Under the pieces are notes generated by a model, which was given only the letters and a program-made list of their open reading frames with translations, was not told the origin of the DNA and made no database searches. Shown piece after piece: positions 1 to 8,325 of a DNA stretch of 12,849 nt; within the stretch, counting starts at the first letter, position 1, and each line of letters starts with the position of its first letter. This stretch comes from JALOPX01 sp041309605 (GTDB lineage Bacteria; Krumholzibacteriota; Krumholzibacteriia; Krumholzibacteriales; Krumholzibacteriaceae), in assembly GCA_041309605.1 (NCBI GenBank), contig JBFYZH010000049.1, forward strand, positions 1 to 12,849, in the 5' to 3' direction. Position numbers and translations under genes: made by a program.

Positions 1-1
1 C

Positions 2-1606
2 GCCGGATTCAGCACGTATAACGGATCGTACTGCCTCACATATTCGGGGACTCAGGATCCCAACCACGCCGTGCTCATCGTCGGCTGGGACGACACGATG
101 TGCTCCGGCGCTGGCGCCTGGATCGTCAAGAATTCCTGGGGCACTGCCTGGGGGGACAACGGGTATTTCTACATAGCATACGAAAACGCCAGAATAGGCG
201 AGAACGCCAACGTCATCACCGGTTACAAGGATTACGATCCCAACGAGACGATATATTACTACGACGATTACGGGTGGTGGATGTCGGTCGGATACGGCGA
301 CGGAGACGACTGGGGCATGGTCGTGGTAACGCCGGCCGGCACGGACGAGTATCTCTACTCCGTCGATTTCTGGGCGACCTCCGGTCCATGCAACTACAGC
401 ATCTACGTGTACGACAACTTCTCCGGCGGAAATCTTTCGACTCTTCTCGCCGGCCCGATCAGCGGTTCCGTCGCCGAAGCGGGTTATTACAGCGTGAATC
501 TCACCACCCCGCTGCCGCTCACGCAGGGGGACGCGATATACCTGGCGGCCGATCTGAATACGCCGGGATATACCTACCCGATACCTTATGACGATTCCGG
601 CCCGATGGAGACTAACAAGTGTTATATCAGGAATACGGGGACGTCCACCTGGTCGGCCCTGGATAATGGAAATTACGCCATGGGCGATGTCGGCATCCGC
701 GGCAGGGTGGGTCCGGAGCAGGAGGCCGGCGATTGCTCCAAGGAAGGAGATCCGGGGTTCTTCGCGGGATTCCCCGGGGGCGTGGTGGACGTCATCAGGG
801 GCGAAAACTGGTGTTACGACATCAGTCCGACCAACTTCAGTTTCGTCTCGGGCACCTGCACGGAGACCGACACGTTCTGCCTGCATTTCAGCGATAATCT
901 CGGCTGGGCCGTGACAGGCGTGGACGATCCTGAAAACTCCTGCTTCGTCCAGGAAAACGCCACTTATCACTCTTCGAGAGTGTGCATCTCCGTTCCTTGC
1001 AACGCCGCGATCGGAGCGACCAACACCCTGACCGTGGTGATGGCGTTCTGCGACATGGAGGGTGTGTGCGCGCCCGGATGCGGCGATTGCGAGGATCCTA
1101 ACACCTATAACAGCGTTCAGTATTATTCGACCATTTCCCAGGATTTCCAGGTTGTCGAATCGCCGCCCGCTCTGTTCATAATGCAGGATACGATCTACTA
1201 TGTTGAACAGGGCCAGAGCGCGGCATACATCCCGTTCTCGATCTGCAACGGCGACCCGTGTGCCGCCGCCACCGATTACGGTTATTCGATAAAGAGCCTG
1301 GGCATAGTGGGAGCCGCCATAAACCAGACCGGCACCGTTTCCGGCGTGCCGGGCGGAATATGCGAAGATGTATTCGGAATCATCGATGCCGGCCAGGCCG
1401 CGGTATGTGATTATGACACGCTCACGATAATCGCATGGGACGCCGCGACCGGCACGGTCTACGATACGTGCGTGCAGATCATCCACGTCGTGGAACCTGT
1501 GCCTGTACCCCTTTTCAGCGTGCCGGCGGTCATGATCCTGATCGTAGTCATGGTGCTTGCGGCGGCGGTCATCATGAGAAAACGAGCCGCGGGCGAGGCG
1601 CGGTAA
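2..1606 (+). CDS. C1A (papain-like) cysteine peptidase with lectin-like domain and C-terminal membrane anchor, 5' partial
   Basis: The reading frame is open from base 2, so the start, any signal peptide and the catalytic Cys lie before the window. Two of the three papain-family catalytic motifs are visible: NHAVLIVGWDD (His codon 65-67) and VKNSWGTAWGDNGYF (Asn codon 131-133). From about base 245 to 700 follows an aromatic-rich beta-strand segment (ETIYYYDDYGWW, YSVDFWAT, GDAIYLAADL, DVGIRGRVG) that matches the lectin-like domain often joined to bacterial C1A peptidases. The rest, about 720-1500, is rich in Cys (GDCEDP, CVQIIHVV), suits a disulfide-bonded extracytoplasmic region, and I do not recognise it as a named domain. 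The C-terminus is PVPVPLFS, one hydrophobic segment (about 1514-1576) and a basic MRKR tail, so the protein is probably anchored with the enzyme outside the cytoplasm. Family assignment is secure; substrate and lectin ligand are unknown. The GTG at 71 is internal and is not the start. Confidence 0.9.
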   Translation, partial: AGFSTYNGSYCLTYSGTQDPNHAVLIVGWDDTMCSGAGAWIVKNSWGTAWGDNGYFYIAYENARIGENANVITGYKDYDPNETIYYYDDYGWWMSVGYGDGDDWGMVVVTPAGTDEYLYSVDFWATSGPCNYSIYVYDNFSGGNLSTLLAGPISGSVAEAGYYSVNLTTPLPLTQGDAIYLAADLNTPGYTYPIPYDDSGPMETNKCYIRNTGTSTWSALDNGNYAMGDVGIRGRVGPEQEAGDCSKEGDPGFFAGFPGGVVDVIRGENWCYDISPTNFSFVSGTCTETDTFCLHFSDNLGWAVTGVDDPENSCFVQENATYHSSRVCISVPCNAAIGATNTLTVVMAFCDMEGVCAPGCGDCEDPNTYNSVQYYSTISQDFQVVESPPALFIMQDTIYYVEQGQSAAYIPFSICNGDPCAAATDYGYSIKSLGIVGAAINQTGTVSGVPGGICEDVFGIIDAGQAAVCDYDTLTIIAWDAATGTVYDTCVQIIHVVEPVPVPLFSVPAVMILIVVMVLAAAVIMRKRAAGEAR

Positions 1607-1638
1607 AAGGGTAATAAAAGGATTGTACGCGAAACGCG

Positions 1639-1670
1639 AAGGGCGCCCGGGTAAAAGCGGGCGCCCTTTT
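1639..1670 (+). terminator. Intrinsic terminator after the cysteine peptidase gene
   Basis: AAGGGCGCCCG (1639-1649) is perfectly complementary to CGGGCGCCCTT (1658-1668), an 11-bp GC-rich stem with an 8-base loop. It runs into a short T tract at 1667-1670 and begins 32 bases after the stop codon. The T tract is short (TTTTC), but stem strength and position fit a Rho-independent terminator. It separates the protease from the repair operon. Confidence 0.85.
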
Positions 1671-1721
1671 CATGACAAGGCGGCTGCGCCGCCGCGTTGA
1701 AGCTTGATGACCGCTTTCCTC

Positions 1722-1751
1722 TGGACCAGCCGCCCGGGTCTCGACTAGAAT
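1722..1751 (+). promoter_or_regulatory. Putative sigma-70 promoter giving a leaderless addB-like mRNA
   Basis: TGGACC (1722-1727, 4 of 6 matches to the -35 consensus) lies 18 bases before TAGAAT (1746-1751, 5 of 6 to the -10). The -10 box ends 7 bases before the ATG at 1759, so transcription would begin at or next to the start codon. No Shine-Dalgarno sequence is visible in the bases before the ATG (TCCTTCGC). The short spacer after the upstream terminator also holds a GGCGGC/GCCGCC hairpin at 1679-1693 without a T run. Confidence 0.45.
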
Positions 1752-1758
1752 CCTTCGC

Positions 1759-4700
1759 ATGAGGGCAAAAATCGTAACAGCCGGAGATTATCGTTCTCTT
1801 GAGGAAGCCCTTCTTCGCGACATAACAGGCCTGAAGAAGGACAGCCCGCTAAGTCCCGTGTCGATCCTCACGGGATCGAACCTGCAGGGAAGATACCTCA
1901 GGACCCTCATCGCGCGCCGGCTCGGCGGGATATTCAACGTGGATTTTCTCACCTTTCCCGATCTGCTCGCCCGCCTGGAAGAGCGTTCGGGTATTCCCCC
2001 AGTGAAAGGCCTTCCCCCATTCGCCGCTCACGCGATCGTCGAGGGGCTTTCAGTTTCGGGAGAGGCTCCCGGGTATTTCTCGTCGATCTCGGACACGCGT
2101 GGTTTTCCGGAGGCGGTGATAGCGGCGTTCTCCGACCTTTCGGAAGCCGGTTGCACCCGTGAAATCGCCGCCCTGCTTGCCGGGGATAAGGGGACGGGGC
2201 ATGGGTTGAAGGCTCTTCTGACGCTGTTTGCCGCGTACAGGAAGAGAGTGGACGAAAGCGGCGGGGATATTCATACGAGATTCGAAAGGATGCCGGCGGG
2301 CAACGGCGGGGGGACCTTCGACGGGCCCCTGCTGGTTTATGGATTGTACGATCTCAACGAGCGGCAGTGGAACCTGCTCGAATGCATGGAGAATTCGGCC
2401 GCCGTGACATTGTATGTTCCCTGGCGCGACGAAACGTGCTTCCGGTTTGCCGGGCCCCTGGTGAAACGCTGCGCCGCGAGAGGCTTCGATCACGAGGCGT
2501 TCGTCCGCGAGGCGCCGGAAGGTCCATGGCCGGCCGATATCCGGATACTCAGCGTTCTCGATCCCGAGGCCGAAGCCCTCGAGATAGCGAGAAGGGTGCT
2601 CGAGTCGGGCGAAAAAGGGATCCGGTTCGGTGAAATGGCCGTGGCGTATCCCCCCGGATACAAAAGCGGCATGATAAGGGAGATATTGGAAGAATCGGGG
2701 ATTCCCTTTTGCATGGATGACAGATCTCTTCTGGAGTCGTGCCCCGAGGCGAGGGGGGCGCTCCAGCTCTGCGGGTTGATGTCAGGGGGTTTTTCGCGCT
2801 CGCAGCTTGTCGAGTTCATGGTTTCGGCGCCGCTGGCGGCCATGGATTCGGGCTGCGCCGGGGATCCGCTCGCCGCCTGGGTGAGGAAAAGCGCCATGGA
2901 AGGCATGACGGGTGAACGGGGGTGGCTGGAGGAGAATGCCCTGCTGAAGGAGAGGTTGTCGCGGGAGATCGCCGCCGGACGAGGGGAACAGGATGCCTTT
3001 TTCGCCGCCGGGCTGGCGGGCGACATCATCGAAAGAATAATCGCCGCAGGGAAATCGAGCTTCGACGATCGTTCCTGGAGTTCGCTCGTGAAGACTCTTT
3101 CTTCGCTGGTAACCGGACTTTTCACGGCGACCCGGGAGAGGGATGAGGTCTGCGCGGCGATAGACGGACTTTCGAGTCTCGATTCTTTGCCGGGCGGTAT
3201 GCCGGCGAGGCTTTTCCCGGCGCTCGTCGAGAGGACGCTGGCGTTTTCCCGCGGTTTCACGGGAAGGCCCGGAGGCGAGGGTGTGCTGGTCCTTCCGCTT
3301 GGAGGGATCAGGGGGCTTCGTTTCAGGGTAATCTTCATCGCGGGAATGACGGAGGATTCCATTCCGGGAACCCCGGGCCGGGATCCGTTCCTGCCTGACG
3401 ACGCGAGGGAACTTGTGGAGAAGATGCAGTGCGGCAGGGTGAGGTTTCCGAGAAGATCCGGCAGGACCGCCGAACTCGAACTGGTCTTCATGCTGTCCTG
3501 CATGTCCGCCGGGGACCGTCTCGTGTGCAGTTATCCGAGGTCGGAGGCGGGTTCGGGCAGAGAAAAGACACGGTCGTCATTCCTGAATCTTCTCGAAGCG
3601 GCCGCCCGGAGGGACCGGGAGCGCGGGGAAAGCATTGTGTCGAGGGTGCCGGGAGGGATCGGAAAGCATGAAAAAAGGATTCCCGTTTCAGAGGATGAAT
3701 ATTGCCTGATGTCGGCGGCTGAGCACGGCGTTATCCCCGGCGATTTGCCGGGCAGACTCTTTTTCTCGAGGGGCACCGAACTCGAGAAGTCGCGCTGGTC
3801 GAAATACCGGCTCACTCCGTACGACGGAGTGCTGGAATCGCCGGAGGCGGCGCAAAAACTGGCGGCCATGCTGGACGAGAAGGGGAGTTACTCCGCGACC
3901 TCCCTGGAAAGATGGGCCAGGTGCCCCTTCGCGTTTTTTCTTAAGAATATCCTGAAGATAGAATCGGTCGAGGAACCGGAGCGTATTTTAACCATCGATG
4001 CGCTTCAGCGCGGGGCGCTTGTGCATTCACTTCTTCAGCGGCTCTACGCGAGCCTCGGGGAGAACGGACTTCTGCCGGCGGGCGCCGACCGGACGGAGCG
4101 GGTCGACGATCACGCCTCAAGGTTCATCGCAGAATACCTGGAAGACTATTCCTCCCGCTCGACGGTGGGGGTTGGCGCCTTCTGGGAGATCGATAAAAGC
4201 CGGATAATCCGGGCTGTTAAGGGGCTTCTCTCGTCGGAGGCGCGTGAAGAAGTGGGGATGGTGCCTATCCTTTATGAAGAGCCTTTCGGCCGGGCGTTCG
4301 GCGCTTCGGCCGTATCGTTCGACACGGGTACAAGAAGGGTGTCGTTTCACGGAAGGATCGACAGGATCGACAGGAATGAGAACGGAAGGTTCAGGGTGAT
4401 CGACTACAAGACCGGCAGGCTGAGCGGGAAGGATGACGACATGGGGGGCGGCACGGCGCTTCAGCTCCCGGTGTATCTTCTGGCCGCGTCGGTCATGCTC
4501 GCCCTTCCCGTGAAAAAGGGTTCGGCGCAGTACAGAAGGGTATCGGGTGACGGCGGAAAGATGGTCGTGTCCTTCGACGGATCAAGGTGGAACGATCTGG
4601 GAAGGGAACTGGGAGTGGTGCTGGACGTGATCGTCGGGGGGATACGCGACGGGCTCTTCTTCATGTATCCCGACGAAACCGGATGCGGATTCTGCGAAAT

Positions 4701-4812
4701 GCGCGGGGCGTGTCCATCCTCCAGGCGGCTGCTTTTCGAACAGAAGACGTTGAACGATCCGAGAGCGGGCGATTACCTCGCCATGAGAGGGAGGGTGAGC
4801 GAGGATGCCTGA
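1759..4812 (+). CDS. AddB-like PD-(D/E)XK nuclease with Fe-S cluster (AddAB-type subunit)
   Basis: This 1017-residue protein is the likely AddB-type partner of the helicase encoded next to it, acting in DNA-end resection for recombinational repair. The C-terminal RecB-family nuclease is complete: His756 (GALVHSLLQRL), Asp868 (GRIDRID), Asp882 and Lys884 (VIDYKTG), and Gln902 with Tyr906 (LQLPVY). Four cysteines enclose it in the AddB pattern: Cys722 (ARCPFAF) and Cys976, Cys979, Cys985 (CGFCEMRGAC, spacing CxxCx5C), expected to hold a 4Fe-4S cluster. The N-terminal site matching a Walker A loop reads GSNLQGRYL (39-47): the Lys is Arg and the Ser/Thr is Tyr, so ATPase activity is probably lost. 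The middle region (PLGGIRGLRFRVIFIAGMTE) resembles a helicase motif V remnant. Length is slightly below that of Bacillus AddB. The start was chosen because the N-terminus VTAGDYRSLEEALL looks family-like. Its stop overlaps the next gene by 8 nt. No symbol is given because orthology to addB itself is not proven. Confidence 0.88.
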   Translation: MRAKIVTAGDYRSLEEALLRDITGLKKDSPLSPVSILTGSNLQGRYLRTLIARRLGGIFNVDFLTFPDLLARLEERSGIPPVKGLPPFAAHAIVEGLSVSGEAPGYFSSISDTRGFPEAVIAAFSDLSEAGCTREIAALLAGDKGTGHGLKALLTLFAAYRKRVDESGGDIHTRFERMPAGNGGGTFDGPLLVYGLYDLNERQWNLLECMENSAAVTLYVPWRDETCFRFAGPLVKRCAARGFDHEAFVREAPEGPWPADIRILSVLDPEAEALEIARRVLESGEKGIRFGEMAVAYPPGYKSGMIREILEESGIPFCMDDRSLLESCPEARGALQLCGLMSGGFSRSQLVEFMVSAPLAAMDSGCAGDPLAAWVRKSAMEGMTGERGWLEENALLKERLSREIAAGRGEQDAFFAAGLAGDIIERIIAAGKSSFDDRSWSSLVKTLSSLVTGLFTATRERDEVCAAIDGLSSLDSLPGGMPARLFPALVERTLAFSRGFTGRPGGEGVLVLPLGGIRGLRFRVIFIAGMTEDSIPGTPGRDPFLPDDARELVEKMQCGRVRFPRRSGRTAELELVFMLSCMSAGDRLVCSYPRSEAGSGREKTRSSFLNLLEAAARRDRERGESIVSRVPGGIGKHEKRIPVSEDEYCLMSAAEHGVIPGDLPGRLFFSRGTELEKSRWSKYRLTPYDGVLESPEAAQKLAAMLDEKGSYSATSLERWARCPFAFFLKNILKIESVEEPERILTIDALQRGALVHSLLQRLYASLGENGLLPAGADRTERVDDHASRFIAEYLEDYSSRSTVGVGAFWEIDKSRIIRAVKGLLSSEAREEVGMVPILYEEPFGRAFGASAVSFDTGTRRVSFHGRIDRIDRNENGRFRVIDYKTGRLSGKDDDMGGGTALQLPVYLLAASVMLALPVKKGSAQYRRVSGDGGKMVVSFDGSRWNDLGRELGVVLDVIVGGIRDGLFFMYPDETGCGFCEMRGACPSSRRLLFEQKTLNDPRAGDYLAMRGRVSEDA

Positions 4813-7800
4813 AGACGAGAGGCCGCTGGTCGACCGGGAAGCCAGGACGAGAGCCGCCCGCGATATCGGTTCGTCCTGCAGCATTGAAGCGGGGGCCGGA
4901 ACGGGAAAGACCACTCTTCTGGTGGATCGTTTTGTATCGATTGTAATGGAGGGAACGGCCGGGTGCCGGCAGATCGTGGCCATAACGTTCACCGAAAAGG
5001 CCGCCCTGGAGATGAAGGACAGGATCAGAAGAAAATTATGCGAACTCGCCGCCGGCCCCTGCGCGCCCGAAGTGCTTTCCAGGCTCGAAACGGCCCTGGG
5101 AGAGATCGAGGGAGCCCCCGTTTCAACGATACATTCCTTCGCGTCGTCGATTCTCAGGGAATATCCCGTGGAGGCGGGTCTGGACCCGCATTTCACCCAG
5201 CTCGACGAGATCGAGAACTCGATCATGCTCGACGATTGCTGGAACGAGTTCCTGCAGGGCGTCGAGGCGCCGTACGACAGGGTCATCGAGGGATGGTTCC
5301 GCGCGGGCGGTGGTCTCAACAGCCTCAGGGATGTGGCGATGAAGGTATATCCGCTCCGTGGAAGAAGGGATATCGGGGGGATGTTCGAGGAAGATCCCGC
5401 GCCGCCGGCGGCGACCGGGAGGGAGGATATCCGGGATTTTCGTTCCTTCATCGAAATTTCCTCGGCCGAGCTGGTGTCGCTGCTGGAATCGTCCTGCCGG
5501 GACAGGACCGACGAGGGGGCGCTCGCCGTGGTCCGTCTGATCGAATCGCTGTTTTCGATGAACGCTCTCGAAGACGATGATCTTGAAGAATTCCTGCTCG
5601 GGCTGGAGTTGCCGAAGGCCAGGGGAAACCGGAAAAACTGGGATCCGGCCGAAGCATGCGCGCGTCAGAAGTCTCTTTTCAGGGAGATGGCTGAAAGGCA
5701 GGGAGAACTGAAAAAATCCCGGGCGGACAGGCTCGAAAAAACCCTCATGGAGTGGCTGGACCATTTTACAACCGCCGTCGAGGAGAAAAAAAGAAAGGAA
5801 AGCCTTCTCGATTTCGACGACCTGCTCATCAGAACCCGCAGGTTGCTGGACGATCAGGCCGTGCTCGCGTCTCTCAGGCGCAGGTACAGGCACATTCTCG
5901 TGGACGAATTTCAGGATACCGATTCCCTGCAGGCCGAGATCGTCCTGCTCCTGTCCGGCAGAGGAAACGAAGGCGAAGTATCCGGCCATGAACGCGCCGG
6001 CCCGCCGTCAGGCCCTGAACCGGGGAAACTTTTCATAGTGGGAGATCCCAAGCAGAGCATATACCGGTTCAGAAACGCGGACGTGGAGATCTACGAAAAG
6101 GTAAAGAATAGTTTTGCCGGCGCGGGGAGCCATCTGAAAATCACGCAGAACTTCCGGTCCGTTCCGGGAATAACGGAATGGGTGAACAGGGCTTTTTCGA
6201 GGATAATAACGAGCCCGGACAACGGCTTCTACCAGCCCGATTACGAACCGATACACGCGCGAAGGGAAGGCGGGGGAGCCGCCGTGGTGAGCCTTCGCTT
6301 CGAGAGCGACGGCGACAGGGCGGACGACATGCGCCGCTCTGAAGGCGCGGCTGTGGCCGGGTTCGTCCGGGAACTGATCGCGGGCGGACGGGAGATAATG
6401 GACCCGGTGACAAGGGCCATGCGCCCCGTGAGGTTCGGAGACGTCGCGATAATATACAGGGGAACGACCGGAATAGAGTACTACGAGGATTCGCTGCGCT
6501 CCGCCGGCATTCCTTACGTTGTCGAGGGGGGCAAACTCTATTATACCAGGCAGGAGGTGAGGGATCTTTCCTCGGCGTTATGGGCGATCGAGGATCCGTT
6601 CGATTCGGTGGCGCTGGTCGCCAGCCTGCGCTCCGGTCTATTCGGATTCACCGACGAGGAACTGTTCCTTTTCAAAATGGAAGGAGGATCCTTCAACTAC
6701 ATCGATCCGGGCGTGCCCGCCGGGGAAAAATACGCCGACCTGGCGCGAGCCTTCGATTTGTTTTCGGAGCTTCATTTCGCGCGCAACCGCCTTGGACCCG
6801 CGGGAACCTTCGCGAGGCTGCTGAGGATGACAAGGTACCTTGAACTTTCGATCCTTCGACCCCACGGCGGGCAGAGGGTCCGGAATATCCGCAAGGCCGT
6901 CCAGAATGCCAGGGAATTCTCCGGCCGGCTGCATTCTTACAGGTATTTCGCGAGATGGTTCAGGGACCAGGAGAGACTGTCGGCCGCCGAGGGGGAATCC
7001 CCCGCGATCGACGAGGAAGAAAACGCGCTGAGAATGTTGACCATGCATAAGGCCAAGGGATTGCAGTTCCCCGTGGTGATATTGGTCAATCTTCTTCAGA
7101 AGATCCGCCGGCACGACAGGATTCTGGCGACTGCCCGCGGGAAACTCGCGTTCGATCTCGGCGGAGGATGGGAAACGTCCGATTTCGCCGCAAGGTCGGT
7201 ACAGGAGAAACTGAAGGATTCGGCCGAGATCTCCAGACTTCTTTACGTTGCGGCGACACGGGCCGGAGATCTTCTCGTGATCCCGGCGGCCGGCGGGGAG
7301 GGCACATATTACAACGTCATTCTTCCTTTCATGGAGGAAACGGCGCCTGGAGGCCGGGCCGCCGCCGGCGGGGGACATCCCGGGGATGTTCTTGCCGTAA
7401 ACGTTTCGAAAAACGCCGTACGGTTCCCCTCCGGTAAAGGCGGCGGCGAGGCGGGACGCGTCGTGATGACGGGCGGGGAAGCGTCTGCCGCGATGAACAG
7501 GTGGCGCAGTGAAAGAGATTCCGTCATATCGCGCGGGAAGGCCGCGCCCGCGCTCATTTTTCCTTCGGCGTTCGAGGTTTTCCATCCCGACGCCGGAGTG
7601 ACCGATACGGCGGGAAAGGAAAGGGACGAAACTCTCAGGTTCGGTTCGGCATTCCACCGGGTAATGGAACTTGTCGATCTCAAGGCGGCGAATAACGCGG
7701 GAAAACTCGCGGATGAGGCGGCCCTCATGTTCGCGATCGAAAACCGCCGCGACGAACTTCTCTCGCTTGTCATGGGCGCCGTATCCTCACCGCTCATCGC

Positions 7801-8200
7801 CGGGGCGGCCGCCTCCCGTTCGCTGCACAGGGAAATGGCCTTTTCCGTCCCCTTCGCCCGGGGCGGGCAGCGGAAGGAATGCGGCGGGAGTGATCCGGAC
7901 GCCATGGTCGAAGGAAGAATAGACCTGTTGTTCGAAAAGAACGGGGCCTGGACCGTCGTCGATTACAAGACCGACGACATCGGGCCGGCCCGCCTCGACG
8001 AACAGGCAAGGGTCTATAGAAAACAGGGGAGCCTCTATGCGTGGGCCCTGAGCGGCCTCGGCATCGATCTTTCGGGAGGCGTGATCTTTTTCTTCGTGAG
8101 GGCGGGTTTGACGGGCAGGCTGGAAGTCACCCCCGCGATGCTCGCTGAAACGGAGGAGATGATTCGCTCGGCCGCCGGGCGAGGCGGAACGGCGACATGA
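4805..8200 (+). CDS. AddA/RecB-like UvrD-family helicase-nuclease
   Basis: This 1131-residue superfamily 1A helicase carries a C-terminal nuclease and should be the motor subunit of an AddAB-type complex that unwinds and trims broken DNA ends. Helicase motifs are intact and in order: Walker A AGAGTGKTTLL (Lys35), Ia AITFTEKAALEMK, II VDEFQDTD (Asp367-Glu368), III VGDPKQSIYRFR (413-424), IV TQNFRS, V MLTMHKAKGLQFPVV and VI LLYVAATRAGD (Arg819). The RecB-like nuclease has His951 (GSAFHRVMEL), Asp1040 (EGRIDLLF), Asp1053 and Lys1055 (VVDYKTD) and a QGSLYAWAL motif. A Gly/Pro/Glu-rich stretch of about 20 residues between motifs II and III (near 388-407) looks like an inserted linker. The start follows GGAGG (4790-4794) by 10 bases, and the ATG lies inside the end of the addB-like gene, suggesting translational coupling. 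With nuclease motifs in both subunits the pair resembles AddAB more than RecBCD. RecB is the alternative family name. Confidence 0.92.
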   Translation: MPEDERPLVDREARTRAARDIGSSCSIEAGAGTGKTTLLVDRFVSIVMEGTAGCRQIVAITFTEKAALEMKDRIRRKLCELAAGPCAPEVLSRLETALGEIEGAPVSTIHSFASSILREYPVEAGLDPHFTQLDEIENSIMLDDCWNEFLQGVEAPYDRVIEGWFRAGGGLNSLRDVAMKVYPLRGRRDIGGMFEEDPAPPAATGREDIRDFRSFIEISSAELVSLLESSCRDRTDEGALAVVRLIESLFSMNALEDDDLEEFLLGLELPKARGNRKNWDPAEACARQKSLFREMAERQGELKKSRADRLEKTLMEWLDHFTTAVEEKKRKESLLDFDDLLIRTRRLLDDQAVLASLRRRYRHILVDEFQDTDSLQAEIVLLLSGRGNEGEVSGHERAGPPSGPEPGKLFIVGDPKQSIYRFRNADVEIYEKVKNSFAGAGSHLKITQNFRSVPGITEWVNRAFSRIITSPDNGFYQPDYEPIHARREGGGAAVVSLRFESDGDRADDMRRSEGAAVAGFVRELIAGGREIMDPVTRAMRPVRFGDVAIIYRGTTGIEYYEDSLRSAGIPYVVEGGKLYYTRQEVRDLSSALWAIEDPFDSVALVASLRSGLFGFTDEELFLFKMEGGSFNYIDPGVPAGEKYADLARAFDLFSELHFARNRLGPAGTFARLLRMTRYLELSILRPHGGQRVRNIRKAVQNAREFSGRLHSYRYFARWFRDQERLSAAEGESPAIDEEENALRMLTMHKAKGLQFPVVILVNLLQKIRRHDRILATARGKLAFDLGGGWETSDFAARSVQEKLKDSAEISRLLYVAATRAGDLLVIPAAGGEGTYYNVILPFMEETAPGGRAAAGGGHPGDVLAVNVSKNAVRFPSGKGGGEAGRVVMTGGEASAAMNRWRSERDSVISRGKAAPALIFPSAFEVFHPDAGVTDTAGKERDETLRFGSAFHRVMELVDLKAANNAGKLADEAALMFAIENRRDELLSLVMGAVSSPLIAGAAASRSLHREMAFSVPFARGGQRKECGGSDPDAMVEGRIDLLFEKNGAWTVVDYKTDDIGPARLDEQARVYRKQGSLYAWALSGLGIDLSGGVIFFFVRAGLTGRLEVTPAMLAETEEMIRSAAGRGGTAT

Positions 8201-8237
8201 TGCGCGCCGACCCGCTTTCATCCACGGATGTTGAGAT

Positions 8238-8243
8238 TATACT
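8238..8243 (+). promoter_or_regulatory. Possible -10 box for the two-component operon
   Basis: TATACT at 8238-8243 matches the -10 consensus at 5 of 6 positions. The best -35 at 17-bp spacing is CTTTCA (8215-8220), only 3 of 6, so the promoter is weak or needs an activator. It would give an 80-base leader before the ATG at 8326. It lies in the AT-richer part of the 125-base gap between helicase and kinase genes. Confidence 0.3.
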
Positions 8244-8314
8244 ATGTTGTCATCCGGCGCTGCTGTAAAATGTGACCTGGTCCGGCTCGGAAACCTCCGC
8301 GGCGATTCAGGGAC

Positions 8315-8318
8315 AGGA
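8315..8318 (+). promoter_or_regulatory. Shine-Dalgarno site that decides the histidine kinase start
   Basis: AGGA at 8315-8318 lies 7 bases before ATG 8326 (context CAGGGACAGGAACAAACG). The upstream in-frame GTG at 8272 has no purine-rich site at a proper distance, and its 18-residue extension (TWSGSETSAAIQG...) does not resemble a PAS N-terminus. The start is therefore placed at 8326. Confidence 0.6.
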
Positions 8319-8325
8319 ACAAACG

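Noticed and set aside
1679..1693. GGCGGC/GCCGCC hairpin as a second terminator
   Set aside because: The loop is 3 bases and no T run follows; the strong terminator at 1639-1670 already explains termination.
2490..3503. Long minus-strand open frame of 337 codons inside the addB-like gene
   Set aside because: It lies wholly within a gene with complete nuclease motifs; such antisense frames are usual in GC-rich DNA. The translation is Ser/Pro-rich and low in complexity.
8247..8271. TTGTCA with TAAAAT as promoter of the kinase gene
   Set aside because: The spacer is only 13 bases, too short for sigma-70.
8272..8325. GTG at 8272 as start of the histidine kinase
   Set aside because: There is no Shine-Dalgarno sequence at a useful distance and the extension lacks domain character; ATG 8326 has AGGA 7 bases upstream.
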